The notes beneath the pieces are model-generated. The model searched no databases and was not told the origin of the DNA. It saw only the letters and a list, made by a program, of their open reading frames with translations. Shown one piece after another: positions 16,022-24,155 of a DNA stretch of 29,487 nt (its first letter is position 1; each line of letters starts with the position of its first letter). This DNA is from Candidatus Gastranaerophilales bacterium (lineage in GTDB: Bacteria > Cyanobacteriota > Vampirovibrionia > Gastranaerophilales > Gastranaerophilaceae), in the NCBI GenBank assembly GCA_900548405.1, contig UNSJ01000023.1, positions 1 to 29,487 on the forward strand, written 5' to 3'. The position numbers and the translations under genes are program-made.

Positions 16022-17692
16022 TTACATATTTTTGCTTAGAAATTCTAAATTAGCAGGATTCATCATTGACTGATAATTAACATCATTTGAAGCTGTTTGA
16101 GGCTGCTCATTTTTAGCAGCTTTTTCTGCAGCTAATTTTGCTTTACGTTTAGCTTCTGATTTGTTAGTCATATAAATATTGAGCTTAGGAATGCCCACAC
16201 CGAGGATTATTCCTGAATATAAATAACCTGCAACCTGAGCAATACTTAATGCTCTTAATTTTCCTTTGGTTTCTTTACGCAAAGCATCTGAAACTCTTGA
16301 ATCAGAAAGCTTTTTAAGCATTTGTTTAAAGTTCAAAGCTTTACCGTTTTCAACAGTGTCAATACCTGCTGCTTTTAAGCCTCTATGGAGCACTTCGTCA
16401 CGTGAAACCATAGGAGCATTAATAATTTTCTTAAAGAAACCTTTTCCATGATCTTTTTCACTGTAATTAATAAGGTTTTGATCTATTGCATTTGCTGTCA
16501 TCTTAGAAACAAAGTTACCAAGAACAAGCCAGTTAAAGAAACCTAAAACATCTTTCACAACAGATTCTCTAAGTTCATCTTTATCTCTTGCAGCCATAAA
16601 TCTTGACATAATAGTTACGCCGTAAATGAATTTAAATTGATCCATAGTAGGTGTAAGACCTTTGAATTGAATTTTCTTTAAAATACCTTTAATACCATCT
16701 TGAACACCGATAGAAGCAATAATACCGCCTCCGAATGCAGCAGCTGCAAGAGCTTTTAACCCCTTAAAGCCTGCTGAATTATCTTTAGAACGGCCTTCAA
16801 CACCAACGAAACCGTCACTGCCTGTTTTACGTTTAGTAAGATAAATATTTAACGGTTGAATTGACATACCAACAGCAGATGCAATACCAAGCCCGAATAA
16901 TGAACGGCGAAGGTTCATTTTCTTCATTGCCTTAATAAATGCATTTGCATCTACCTCTTTAGTTTCTCTGAAAGCTTTATCTACATTAGTTTCAACAAAT
17001 GTTTTTGACACATTATAAATGCTTTCAAGCATATTAGAAAGAGAAGCGGTATTTTTACCGTTTGCAAATCTGTATGTATTTTCTGAACCTGTTGAGTGAG
17101 TGATAACTGATTTAGCATAATTTTTAAGTTCATCATTAAGTATTGCAGGAGTTTGTTTGTTTGTAAGAGCAGCATTATATTTTTCTACAACCAAATCTAT
17201 ATTTTCCTGCGGTATTTCTTTCCATTCACCGTTAACAAGAGTTTGAAGTTTTCCGAAAGTCTCATTTAAATAATTTTTTACAGGTTCCGGTTTGTTTTGC
17301 TTAATTTGTTTATTCCAAAGATTAGCTAATTCTAATAAAGTTTCATCATCAGCAAAAATCTTATGAGCTTTAATTCCGTAATTTTTATTCAGTGAAGCAG
17401 CAACCGCAAGACCTGCAATAGTACCGTATACACCTACCAAAGAGTGGTTAACCGTACCTGAAGCTTCACGCCTCATTGTTTCAGTACCTGCAGCAGGACC
17501 TCTGTTAACAAAGTCTACTGTTGTTCGCGGAATTACCATTGAAGCTAAATCAACAGCATTTGCGCCCCAAGCCTGATTTGTTTCTAAAAATCTTAAACCA
17601 AGACTAACGGCATCAAATGCGCCTGTAAATCGCACATTATCTTTTTTATTATCTATATTTTGCTTTTGGGGTATTATCGGTTGAATTTTCAT
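16022..17692 (-). CDS. Long unknown membrane protein, paralogue of the preceding gene
   Basis: The 556-aa protein was not recognised as a characterised family. It begins with a polar lead and then RFTGAFDAVSLG (residues 22-33). About five hydrophobic segments follow: near 77-95 (SLVGVYGTIAGLAVAASL), 265-285 (ending QPLNIYLTKRK), 310-328 (AAAAFGGGIIASIGV), 385-400 and 485-505 (IILGVGIPKLNIYMT). The end is a Lys/Ala-rich, Gln/Asn-rich tail. Segments shared with the 17705 product include IPRT, E-x-x-RRE-x-SG, FKGL-x-PTMDQ and DELRE-x-x-V+D. A TAGGAGA ribosome binding site overlaps the stop of that upstream gene, with only 12 bases between the two, so they form an operon. No catalytic motif is visible; a structural or membrane-associated role is only a guess. 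Confidence 0.72.
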   Translation of the reverse strand: MKIQPIIPQKQNIDNKKDNVRFTGAFDAVSLGLRFLETNQAWGANAVDLASMVIPRTTVDFVNRGPAAGTETMRREASGTVNHSLVGVYGTIAGLAVAASLNKNYGIKAHKIFADDETLLELANLWNKQIKQNKPEPVKNYLNETFGKLQTLVNGEWKEIPQENIDLVVEKYNAALTNKQTPAILNDELKNYAKSVITHSTGSENTYRFANGKNTASLSNMLESIYNVSKTFVETNVDKAFRETKEVDANAFIKAMKKMNLRRSLFGLGIASAVGMSIQPLNIYLTKRKTGSDGFVGVEGRSKDNSAGFKGLKALAAAAFGGGIIASIGVQDGIKGILKKIQFKGLTPTMDQFKFIYGVTIMSRFMAARDKDELRESVVKDVLGFFNWLVLGNFVSKMTANAIDQNLINYSEKDHGKGFFKKIINAPMVSRDEVLHRGLKAAGIDTVENGKALNFKQMLKKLSDSRVSDALRKETKGKLRALSIAQVAGYLYSGIILGVGIPKLNIYMTNKSEAKRKAKLAAEKAAKNEQPQTASNDVNYQSMMNPANLEFLSKNM

Positions 17693-17704
17693 AATATTTT
17701 TCTC

Positions 17705-19399
17705 CTACGAATTAAAAAATGACTTAAACGCTGTGTTATCCTTTACTAAGGATATTGTGAACTCATCTGAGGATGAGCCTTTCCCGGCTCCGTTCGTGCC
17801 TGAGGAGGAGGAAGCGCTCGAAGTCGCGGACGATTTATCCGCATTTAATTTCGCAAGTTCTTCTGCATGTTTTTTGTTTGTTTTCGATCTTGTGTAAATT
17901 GGTATAAATACGCCTAAAGACAATAATGAGAAAGCAATATTGCCGATTTGGCAAATTGTTCTTAACCGTTTATCTTTAGCTGTAACTAATTCATCTGAAG
18001 ATTTTAAGGAAGTATGTTTTGCCCAATTCCATAACTTTTGAAGAGCATTTGCATCTTTACCGTTTTCTTTCAGTCTGTTAATTAGATGAACTCCGTCGTT
18101 TTTCTTTTCTAAGAAAGTTGCAATGCCTTTTGCAACATAGTCACCTAAGAAATAGAAACTTGCAAAGGTTGCAATGTCGCGAACAGTTGCTTCACGTAAC
18201 TCATTTCTGTCTTCTGCTGCACCCATACGGCTTGCAAAAGTTGCAGTAGATATAATTCTAGCTTGATCCATTGTAGGGAAAAGACCTTTAAACTGTAAGA
18301 TATTTTTCCAAACAGGTCTGTCCATAAACATTGAAAGTCCTGTCACACCAATCATAGAACCGATAGAAATGAATTTCTGTGCCAAAAGTTCATTTTTTTC
18401 TTTTGGAGTTAATTCTTTGTGTTCTGTTTGTTGGTTAAAATCTTTATATATCGGTGCACCTTTTTTACCTGATGTTTTATGTGTAATCCATCTGTTAATA
18501 GGCTGCATAGAGATTGCAAGAGGTATAATTACACCCAAACCTGCTATACTCTTAACATTAACAAGTTTTTTAGCTTTGTTGAAGTACCTTGCAAGCATAT
18601 CCGCATCGGTAATATTTTCTTTTACAACGCCTCTTAGCATTTTAACCGTATCATCACACACAGATTCAAGGTTGTTAGAGAAAAATGCTCTATCACCTTT
18701 AAATTTAATATTTTCAGCGATGTGTGTTTCTTCAACAATAGCTCTGTAAGCTTCAGCTACTTTCTTAGAATTATGTTTATCTGATAATACTGCTTCTGTT
18801 AAAGTATTTAAAGCATTATGAACCTTTTCATTAGCAGCTTTTCCTGCAAAGTTGCCGTATTGGTCTTTCGGTATTTGGAATATATCCGCAAAATCTTTAG
18901 TTTCTTTACCGTCAACACCTACAAGACTTCCAAGTTGATTTCTAAAAGTATTATAAATCTTTTCTTCTTTTGTTGAACCTTGTGCTTCATTGTAGAATTT
19001 ATGAATTTTATCAATACTGTCGCTGTTTGCCCAAGTATTTACAAGACTTGATTTACCCTTGCGGCAAAAATCACCCATTAACGGACTTTGAACAAGTTTT
19101 GCAATACCCATTACAATAAAACTTGGAAGCAAACAGTTAACAAACAATCCTGAAAATTCGCGTCTGAAAGCCTCAAAACCTGCATGACCGTTAGATTCTT
19201 TAGTTTCAATAATAGTACGTGGAACAATAGCTGTTGATAAATCAAGAGCTGTAACATTAAGCATAGGATATTTTTCGCACATTTGGACACCTGCAATAAT
19301 TCCGCTGCCTATACCATTAAAGCTTGGATTTTTGCAAGAGTTATCCCTTTGCGGGGTATTCTTTTTATTTACACTAGATAAACTAACTTTTTCAATCAT
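17705..19399 (-). CDS. Long unknown membrane protein, first of two tandem paralogues
   Basis: The 564-aa protein is paralogous to the 16022 product along its length. Shared features are an N-terminal polar lead with PSFNGIGSG (about residues 25-33), IVPRT, AFRREFSG, a membrane segment ending SMQPINRWITHK, FKGLFPTMDQ (about 370-380), RNELREATVRD and a last membrane segment with LGVFIPIYTRSK. The C-terminus differs: about 45 residues of low-complexity Ser/Ala/Gly (SSATSSASSSSGTNGAGKGSS), encoded by DNA much richer in G+C than its surroundings. An extended -10 promoter fits at 19429-19437. No Shine-Dalgarno sequence is seen before the ATG at 19399. The family was not recognised; the function is unknown. 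Confidence 0.72.
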   Translation of the reverse strand: MIEKVSLSSVNKKNTPQRDNSCKNPSFNGIGSGIIAGVQMCEKYPMLNVTALDLSTAIVPRTIIETKESNGHAGFEAFRREFSGLFVNCLLPSFIVMGIAKLVQSPLMGDFCRKGKSSLVNTWANSDSIDKIHKFYNEAQGSTKEEKIYNTFRNQLGSLVGVDGKETKDFADIFQIPKDQYGNFAGKAANEKVHNALNTLTEAVLSDKHNSKKVAEAYRAIVEETHIAENIKFKGDRAFFSNNLESVCDDTVKMLRGVVKENITDADMLARYFNKAKKLVNVKSIAGLGVIIPLAISMQPINRWITHKTSGKKGAPIYKDFNQQTEHKELTPKEKNELLAQKFISIGSMIGVTGLSMFMDRPVWKNILQFKGLFPTMDQARIISTATFASRMGAAEDRNELREATVRDIATFASFYFLGDYVAKGIATFLEKKNDGVHLINRLKENGKDANALQKLWNWAKHTSLKSSDELVTAKDKRLRTICQIGNIAFSLLSLGVFIPIYTRSKTNKKHAEELAKLNADKSSATSSASSSSGTNGAGKGSSSDEFTISLVKDNTAFKSFFNS

Positions 19400-19428
19400 A
19401 ATTTGTCTGGTTTTAAACTACATTGCCT

Positions 19429-19437
19429 ATTATATCA
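19429..19437 (-). promoter_or_regulatory. Predicted extended -10 promoter of the tandem paralogue operon
   Basis: On the - strand, TGA-TATAAT forms a perfect extended -10 (TGn plus TATAAT); no good -35 is visible. The start would fall near 19422, giving a leader of about 23 bases before the ATG at 19399. It is followed upstream by a very AT-rich spacer containing repeated TAAATTTTTGAC-like boxes. Confidence 0.5.
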
Positions 19438-19571
19438 ATCACACAAAGATATTAAAAGACGTGAAGAAAAAAAATTGCGCGTGAGGACTGCAATGTTAAG
19501 GAGATATTAAGAAGGATTTTTGCATTATTTTTTAAAAATATGTAAATTTTAGAAGTTTTTTTGAAAAAAAA

Positions 19572-19635
19572 GTCAAAAATTTAACAAAAAAAGTTCAAAA
19601 ATTAAAAAAATAATAAAAATTTTGTCAAAAATTTA
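19572..19635. repeat. AT-rich spacer with three similar 12-bp boxes
   Basis: GTCAAAAATTTA occurs at 19572-19583 and 19624-19635, and the related GTTCAAAAATTA at 19593-19604. The starts are 21 and 31 bases apart, close to two and three helical turns. The whole 19400-19693 interval holds no gene and is extremely rich in A and T tracts. Bent DNA or a regulator-binding array upstream of the 17705 operon are both possible; chance similarity in AT-rich DNA is also possible. Confidence 0.3.
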
Positions 19636-19693
19636 TTGTAAATAATTGTAACAAATACGTTTAATATTTTAAAAATTATAGCTAAAGGATATA

Positions 19694-21091
19694 TCAGACA
19701 AGCTTTTTAACAAAATCAACAGCATGTTCTTTTGAAGTTACATCACCTGAAATTTGAGCTTCGTGTAAAGCATTCATTATTTCACCGAGCTTACGTGACG
19801 GCTTTATGTTTAATAAAGTCATAACTTCATCGCCTGTAAGAAGTTTTGGAAGTGGCTTTAATGTTTCGCGAGCCTCCAGATAAAATCTAAGAAGCATATT
19901 TAAAGAACTTATGTTTCTTTCAACAATTTCATCAGTTATCTCAGGTCCCCTTGCTGATAATCTGTCTGCCTGGGCTAATATAACAGCATCAATTGAGTTT
20001 TTATCCATCTTACGAACATAACGCATCATTATTTTCTCGGTAATTTGAGGAGATGTCATAACATGCGAAGGATAAATATGATATTTAATCATTGAGGAAA
20101 TATAATCTGCTTGTTTGTTAGAAAAATGTAAGTCTTTTAAAATTTTTAAAGACATTTTTGCACCCACATCATCATGTTTTATAAAACGGTGCTTTCCTTC
20201 TTCAATAGTCCAGGTCGAAAATTTACCTATATCGTGTAAAAACGCGGCAAGCTTTAGATGAGCAAGTCTTGAAAAGCCGCCAAACTCAATCTTATTTAAA
20301 TGTTCTTTTACTTCATCAGAAGATGCGTTATATAAATTCTGAACCTGTTTAACTGTTTCAATAGAATGGTGGAACAAGTCAAGATGATGGTGAGAATTTG
20401 GAGGAACTTGCTTTAACTCTTTAACAATAGGGAAAATTTCTTCAAGAATCCAGGTTTTGTTCATATTTTCAAGAGCAACATGAGCAAATTCACCGTTAAA
20501 CAACTTCATAAGCTCATAATTAATTCTTTCTGCAGCAGGTTTATGAATTAAATCAGAATATCTGCATACAGCACTGATAGTTTCAGGAGCCAGCTCAAAT
20601 CCGTACATAGCCTGAAATCTGTATACTCTTAAAAGCCTTAAAGGGTCATCAACAAAATTCAGCTCATTAACGTAATTTATACAACCGTTTTTAATATCAG
20701 TAACTCCGCCTGAAATATCAACAATTTCACCGCTTCTTATATTTACTGCAATTGCATTAATCGTTAAATCTCTTCGCATCAAGTCTTTTTCCAAAGAATT
20801 TTCAATAGGATTAGTAATATCAATATAATTAATTTTATCGCTCATCACGAGCCTGTATATTTTATTTTCTTCATCCAAAGGTACAAAAGTAGCATCAAAA
20901 AATTCAGCAAGCTTCAGAGCGAAAACACGCGCATCCTCATCCATTACAATAATATCTCTGTCCACACTTTCGTTACCAAGATAAAAATCACGAACAGTAC
21001 CGCCCACAAGATATATCTCATTATCAAATGAAGCTATTATCTTTGACAGGATGTCATCATTTTTAATTTTTTCTATAATTTTCGAATTCAT
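19694..21091 (-). CDS. cca: CCA tRNA nucleotidyltransferase / poly(A) polymerase family, with HD domain
   Basis: The 465-aa class II nucleotidyltransferase adds or repairs the 3' CCA end of tRNA in the cytosol. The head shows LVGGTVRD (residues 28-35) and the catalytic pair D44-x-D46 in VDRDIIV. RRDLTINAIA and the PLRLLRVYRF segment follow. A C-terminal HD phosphohydrolase domain is present, with HDIGKF near residue 284. Related enzymes can be split into A-adding and CC-adding forms, so a poly(A) polymerase or partial activity is possible. The ATG at 21091 lies inside the 3' end of rsmE (29-base overlap), with AGGAAA before it. Confidence 0.93.
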   Translation of the reverse strand: MNSKIIEKIKNDDILSKIIASFDNEIYLVGGTVRDFYLGNESVDRDIIVMDEDARVFALKLAEFFDATFVPLDEENKIYRLVMSDKINYIDITNPIENSLEKDLMRRDLTINAIAVNIRSGEIVDISGGVTDIKNGCINYVNELNFVDDPLRLLRVYRFQAMYGFELAPETISAVCRYSDLIHKPAAERINYELMKLFNGEFAHVALENMNKTWILEEIFPIVKELKQVPPNSHHHLDLFHHSIETVKQVQNLYNASSDEVKEHLNKIEFGGFSRLAHLKLAAFLHDIGKFSTWTIEEGKHRFIKHDDVGAKMSLKILKDLHFSNKQADYISSMIKYHIYPSHVMTSPQITEKIMMRYVRKMDKNSIDAVILAQADRLSARGPEITDEIVERNISSLNMLLRFYLEARETLKPLPKLLTGDEVMTLLNIKPSRKLGEIMNALHEAQISGDVTSKEHAVDFVKKLV

Positions 21092-21812
21092 ATATTACAT
21101 TTCCTAAAGCAATTATTACAGCGGTTTCTGCTTTCAGAATCAAATCACCCAATGTAAGCATAGGGATTTTGTTTTCCTCAAACAGTTTAAATTCTCTTTC
21201 TGAAAAACCGCCTTCCGGACCGATTATAATAACAATATTATCATCTGTTTTTATTGGATTTTCAGCACAGTATTTATGCAAGGACAAATCAGTAAATCTT
21301 TCGCAAAAAGCTATGATTTTATATCCTTCTTCTTTTAATTTAATCACATTGTTTAAATTCGTCAATTCGTAACATGTGGGGGTATAAGCTCTTTCGCACT
21401 GTTTAGAAGCTTCATACATAATGCGCTGCCACCTGCTGATTTTCTTTTCGATAACAGATTTGTTAAGAGCACAATTATCAGTAAACACAGGATATACCCC
21501 ATCTGCACCGAGTTCGGTTGCTTTTTCAATAATGATTGACTGTGCGTCACTCCTGAGTGGACTCTGTGCAAGATATAATCGAAAATCAAGCCTTCTAGAA
21601 GACCTATAACTATTTTTAATATCAACTGTTATCTCCTTGTTTGTTATTTCTTCAACAACAGTTTCGTATTGAATTTGATTTTCGTCAATTAAAAGCAGTT
21701 TTTCTCCAATTTTAATACGCAAAGATTTAGCTAAGTGAATGTAGTTTTCCTTATCGTAAATCGTAATTTTATTATCTTTAACATCTTTTGAATTAATAAA
21801 AAAATGCGGCAT
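21063..21812 (-). CDS. rsmE: 16S rRNA (uracil-1498-N3)-methyltransferase RsmE
   Basis: The 249-aa SPOUT-fold methyltransferase modifies U1498 in the decoding region of 16S rRNA using S-adenosylmethionine. The N-terminal PUA-like domain is followed by QSPLRSDAQSIIIEKATELG, the typical IGPEGGFSEREF SAM-binding knot segment, and LGDLILKAETA near the C-terminus (commonly LGxRILRxETA). Length is typical. It overlaps cca by 29 bases, and the two are presumably cotranscribed. It diverges from the activase-like gene, with a 144-base gap. Confidence 0.94.
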   Translation of the reverse strand: MPHFFINSKDVKDNKITIYDKENYIHLAKSLRIKIGEKLLLIDENQIQYETVVEEITNKEITVDIKNSYRSSRRLDFRLYLAQSPLRSDAQSIIIEKATELGADGVYPVFTDNCALNKSVIEKKISRWQRIMYEASKQCERAYTPTCYELTNLNNVIKLKEEGYKIIAFCERFTDLSLHKYCAENPIKTDDNIVIIIGPEGGFSEREFKLFEENKIPMLTLGDLILKAETAVIIALGNVIYEFENYRKN

Positions 21813-21903
21813 TAAAACTCCTTCTTAAATTCAATTTTACAACAAAAACAATTTTTATAAATTATTTCTTATGTAAAATATATTAATAAAATATAGTAAA
21901 AAA

Positions 21904-21920
21904 AATACTTTTGAAGTATT
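21904..21920. repeat. Perfect inverted repeat in the rsmE / activase-like divergent gap
   Basis: AATACTT (21904-21910) and AAGTATT (21914-21920) form a 7-bp perfect inverted repeat around a TTG centre, about 37 bases before the TTG start of the 21957 gene. Without a T-run it does not look like a terminator. An operator is possible. Confidence 0.3.
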
Positions 21921-21956
21921 ATTGTAGTAGTAGAAATTAAAAGGGATACAAAAAAA

Positions 21957-23036
21957 TTGGAAAACAATTCAACAAAAAAGGATATGGTAATCGGCATCCC
22001 GCGCGGAATGTCATTTTATCATAACTATCCGTTTTATCACGGATTTTTCACTGATCTTGGGATTAAAATTGTTTTGTCAGACGTAACTACAAAACAAACA
22101 ATGACAAGCGGTTCTGCACTTGTTGTTACAGAAACCTGCCTGCCTATTAAAATTTACATCGGACATGTTTTAAACCTTATTGACAAGGGAATAGATAAAA
22201 TCTTAGTTCCTTCAATACAGTCAATAGCGCCGAAAATTTATAACTGTTCAAAAATCAGAGGACTTCCCGATTTAGTCAGAAACGTTGTAAAAAAAGATTT
22301 TACTATGATTGAAGCAACTCTTGATAAATCAGAAAAAAATCAGGGACTTTACGAGTTCTTAAAAGAAATGGCAGCCCCGTTTGGAATTACGGATGAAGAA
22401 CGCATAAAAAAAGCCTCAAAAGCAGGCTGGAGAACTTATAACAACTTCCATATAATGTCTAAATCAGGAATGAGTTATAAAAAAGCAATGAATTATGCGC
22501 TTCAGGGAAAAGTATTCATTGAAAGCCAAACAAAAGAATTCCCTATTTCAATAGGCTTAATTTCTCACGGATATAATATCTTTGATGAAAGAGCTTCAAT
22601 GAAAATCTTTGACAAACTTGAATCTATGGATGTAAGAGTTTATTCATCACTCCAATTATCAAACGAACAAATGGATGACGGCATAAAAACACTCGGTCAG
22701 GATATGTATTGGGCAAACGAACATGAAATGACCGGAGCAGCAGGCCATTATCTTAAAGATAATAAGATAGACGGCTTGATTACTCTAACTGCTTTCGGCT
22801 GCGGACCTGATTCGTTAATGATTGAACGTATTACACGCAGAGCAAAACGTTTTAATAAACCGCTTTTAAATCTCACAATAGACGAGCAGACCGGTGAAGC
22901 CGGATTTATTACGCGTCTTGAAGCTTTTGTGGATATGTTATTCCGTAAGAAACGTGCAAAAATCATTAATAAAATAGAAATAAACGGTGAAGGTTCATAC
23001 ATACCTCACACAAATTATATTGAAACTAAACAATAA
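21957..23036 (+). CDS. HgdB/DUF2229-like protein (2-hydroxyacyl-CoA dehydratase activase-related), stand-alone
   Basis: The 359-aa protein resembles the CoA-protein activase / DUF2229 group related to the 2-hydroxyacyl-CoA dehydratase B subunits: an N-terminal IGIPRGMSFYHNYPF segment, then conserved cysteines C61 (TETCLPIK), C97 (YNCSKIRG) and C282 (FGCGPDS), which are probable [4Fe-4S] ligands. In larger family members this unit is fused to a BadF/HgdC-type ATPase that powers low-potential electron transfer; here no ATPase is adjacent. The TTG at 21957 has AAAGGGA ten bases upstream. ATG 21984 is an alternative start, giving 350 aa beginning MVIGIPRG. It is monocistronic, with its own terminator. 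The substrate is unknown. Confidence 0.78.
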   Translation: MENNSTKKDMVIGIPRGMSFYHNYPFYHGFFTDLGIKIVLSDVTTKQTMTSGSALVVTETCLPIKIYIGHVLNLIDKGIDKILVPSIQSIAPKIYNCSKIRGLPDLVRNVVKKDFTMIEATLDKSEKNQGLYEFLKEMAAPFGITDEERIKKASKAGWRTYNNFHIMSKSGMSYKKAMNYALQGKVFIESQTKEFPISIGLISHGYNIFDERASMKIFDKLESMDVRVYSSLQLSNEQMDDGIKTLGQDMYWANEHEMTGAAGHYLKDNKIDGLITLTAFGCGPDSLMIERITRRAKRFNKPLLNLTIDEQTGEAGFITRLEAFVDMLFRKKRAKIINKIEINGEGSYIPHTNYIETKQ

Positions 23037-23040
23037 ATAA

Positions 23041-23065
23041 AAAGGCTCTTAATAGAGCCTTTTTT
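23041..23065. terminator. Bidirectional Rho-independent terminator
   Basis: A 9-bp perfect stem (AAAGGCTCT at 23041-23049 and AGAGCCTTT at 23054-23062) with a TAAT loop is followed by T on the + side and preceded by A on the other. It ends the activase-like gene and, on the - strand, the pilin-like gene that stops at 23070. Confidence 0.88.
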
Positions 23066-23069
23066 ATTG

Positions 23070-23788
23070 TTAAAACGGATAATCGTTTTCCATTTTCCAG
23101 CCTGACTGCATCAGCTTTGCTGCACACATGTATCCGTTACCGCGCAATGAGCAATCTGCGTTAATTGCTGCTTCGGTTTGGTCATAACCGTATGGCACAA
23201 TTCCTTTACCGTTAACCCTCAAAAAGAAAAATACATCATTACCAAATCTGTTAGGCAGTTTTGGTCCGTTTAAATCAACAAGAATTCTCCTGTCATCAGC
23301 GCTATAACCTGAACCGACAATTATCATTACAAAGGTTCCATCGTTTAAATAAAACATAACTCTAGAATCCTTCCCACCAGCATTAGGACTAATATTATAT
23401 CCATCTTTCGTTTTATTAGATCTAAAAAACGGAGTTAACACATTATAACCGCATTCTTTATATGTGTAACATCTGTTTGGCGCCTGAATATAAGGTTTCC
23501 AATATGTATCAAAATAAGAATAAACATTTGAAGGAGTTACGGTATCCCATTCGGATGAATCACCATATTCTGCAACTGCATGATTAAAAGCCTGTGCTAA
23601 AACAGAATAAGCCTTTTTAACCTGTTCAACAGACTGCTGTTTTTTATAATTGCCTATTAATGAGGGCATAGTCAACGCAGCAACAACGCCGATAATGCCT
23701 AAGGTTATCAAAACCTCTGCTAATGTAAATCCCTTAAGGTTGGAGCTTAAAAGTTTGCCCCCCCCCCGACATAACTAAAATCTTTCAT
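23070..23788 (-). CDS. Type IV pilin-like protein, out of frame at a G10 tract (phase OFF)
   Basis: ATG 23788 has an ideal AAGGAG six bases upstream and a near-consensus promoter. Translation starts MKDFSYVGGG, enters ten G and stops at TAA 23747-23749 after 13 codons. With eleven G the frame continues through GGGGKLLSSNLKG/FTLAEVL into a 239-aa prepilin. The prepilin peptidase site is after G20, with Glu at mature position 5, and a hydrophobic helix (ITLGIIGVVAALTM) follows. The mature globular domain has cysteines (CYTYKECG; DCSLRGNGYMCAAK) that could form disulfides. The protein is related to the one at 28802. The only in-frame start below the tract is a TTG inside the helix with no usable ribosome binding site. 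Role: probably a minor pilin or pseudopilin at the cell surface. A homopolymer sequencing error would give the same picture. Confidence 0.82.
23680..23752 (-). repeat. Direct repeat, copy 1: shared 5' module of the pilin-like genes
   Basis: These 73 bases match 29415-29487 at 72 positions, the single difference being at 23697. The last 55 bases (23698-23752) are identical. The module encodes the prepilin leader, cleavage site and start of the membrane helix. Beyond it the two genes diverge strongly. Confidence 0.95.
23758..23767 (-). repeat. Homopolymer G10 (C10 on + strand) inside the pilin-like coding region
   Basis: Ten consecutive C on the + strand (G in the coding sense) lie seven codons after the ATG. 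Long G/C homopolymers are otherwise absent from this AT-rich window. In the coding sense they encode glycines, and their length sets the reading frame: 8, 11 or 14 G would be in frame, whereas 10 is not. Confidence 0.95.
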
Positions 23789-23820
23789 AAATTACTCCTT
23801 TTCTTATCTATAACTTTTTT

Positions 23821-23849
23821 ATTATAACAAATTTTGCAAATATTTTCAA
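23821..23849 (-). promoter_or_regulatory. Near-consensus promoter of the pilin-like gene
   Basis: On the - strand, TTGAAA (23844-23849) and TATAAT (23821-23826) are spaced by 17 bases, matching 5 of 6 and 6 of 6. The start would fall near 23814, about 26 bases before ATG 23788. It directly follows the rpsU terminator. Confidence 0.75.
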
Positions 23850-23852
23850 TAA

Positions 23853-23882
23853 TAAAAAAAGAGACCAATTTTGGCCTCTTTT
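23853..23882 (-). terminator. Rho-independent terminator of rpsU
   Basis: In the - sense, AGAGGCC (23873-23879) pairs with GGTCTCT (23860-23866), including one G-U pair, around a six-base loop and is followed by seven T. It lies 19 bases after the rpsU stop. Confidence 0.8.
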
Positions 23883-23900
23883 ATATATTTTTAAATCCGA

Positions 23901-24074
23901 TTAAACTTTTCTTTTTCTAGCTGCTTCAGATTTGCGTTTTCTTTTTACGCTTGGCTTTTCATATCTTTCACGTTTTTTAACTTCTGAAAGAATACCGGCT
24001 TTTTGAATTTTTTTCTTGAAACGACGCAATGCGCTTTCAATTGATTCATTTTCGCCAACTTTAACTTCTGCCAT
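23901..24074 (-). CDS. rpsU: 30S ribosomal protein S21
   Basis: The 57-aa basic protein of the small ribosomal subunit near the anti-Shine-Dalgarno region reads [20 protein letters not shown], then [20 protein letters not shown], and ends in a Lys/Arg tail ([14 protein letters not shown]). The family hallmark [13 protein letters not shown]...[15 protein letters not shown] is nearly complete. AAAGGTGGTG lies before the ATG, and a terminator follows the stop. It lies between the SNF2 helicase gene and the pilin-like gene, all on the - strand. Confidence 0.95.
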   Translation of the reverse strand: MAEVKVGENESIESALRRFKKKIQKAGILSEVKKRERYEKPSVKRKRKSEAARKRKV

Positions 24075-24155
24075 TTATATTTTCACCACCTTTATTAGCT
24101 TTATTGTACGGTATGTTTTAATTATAAGATAAATAAAAATAAAATTCAAGTCCTG

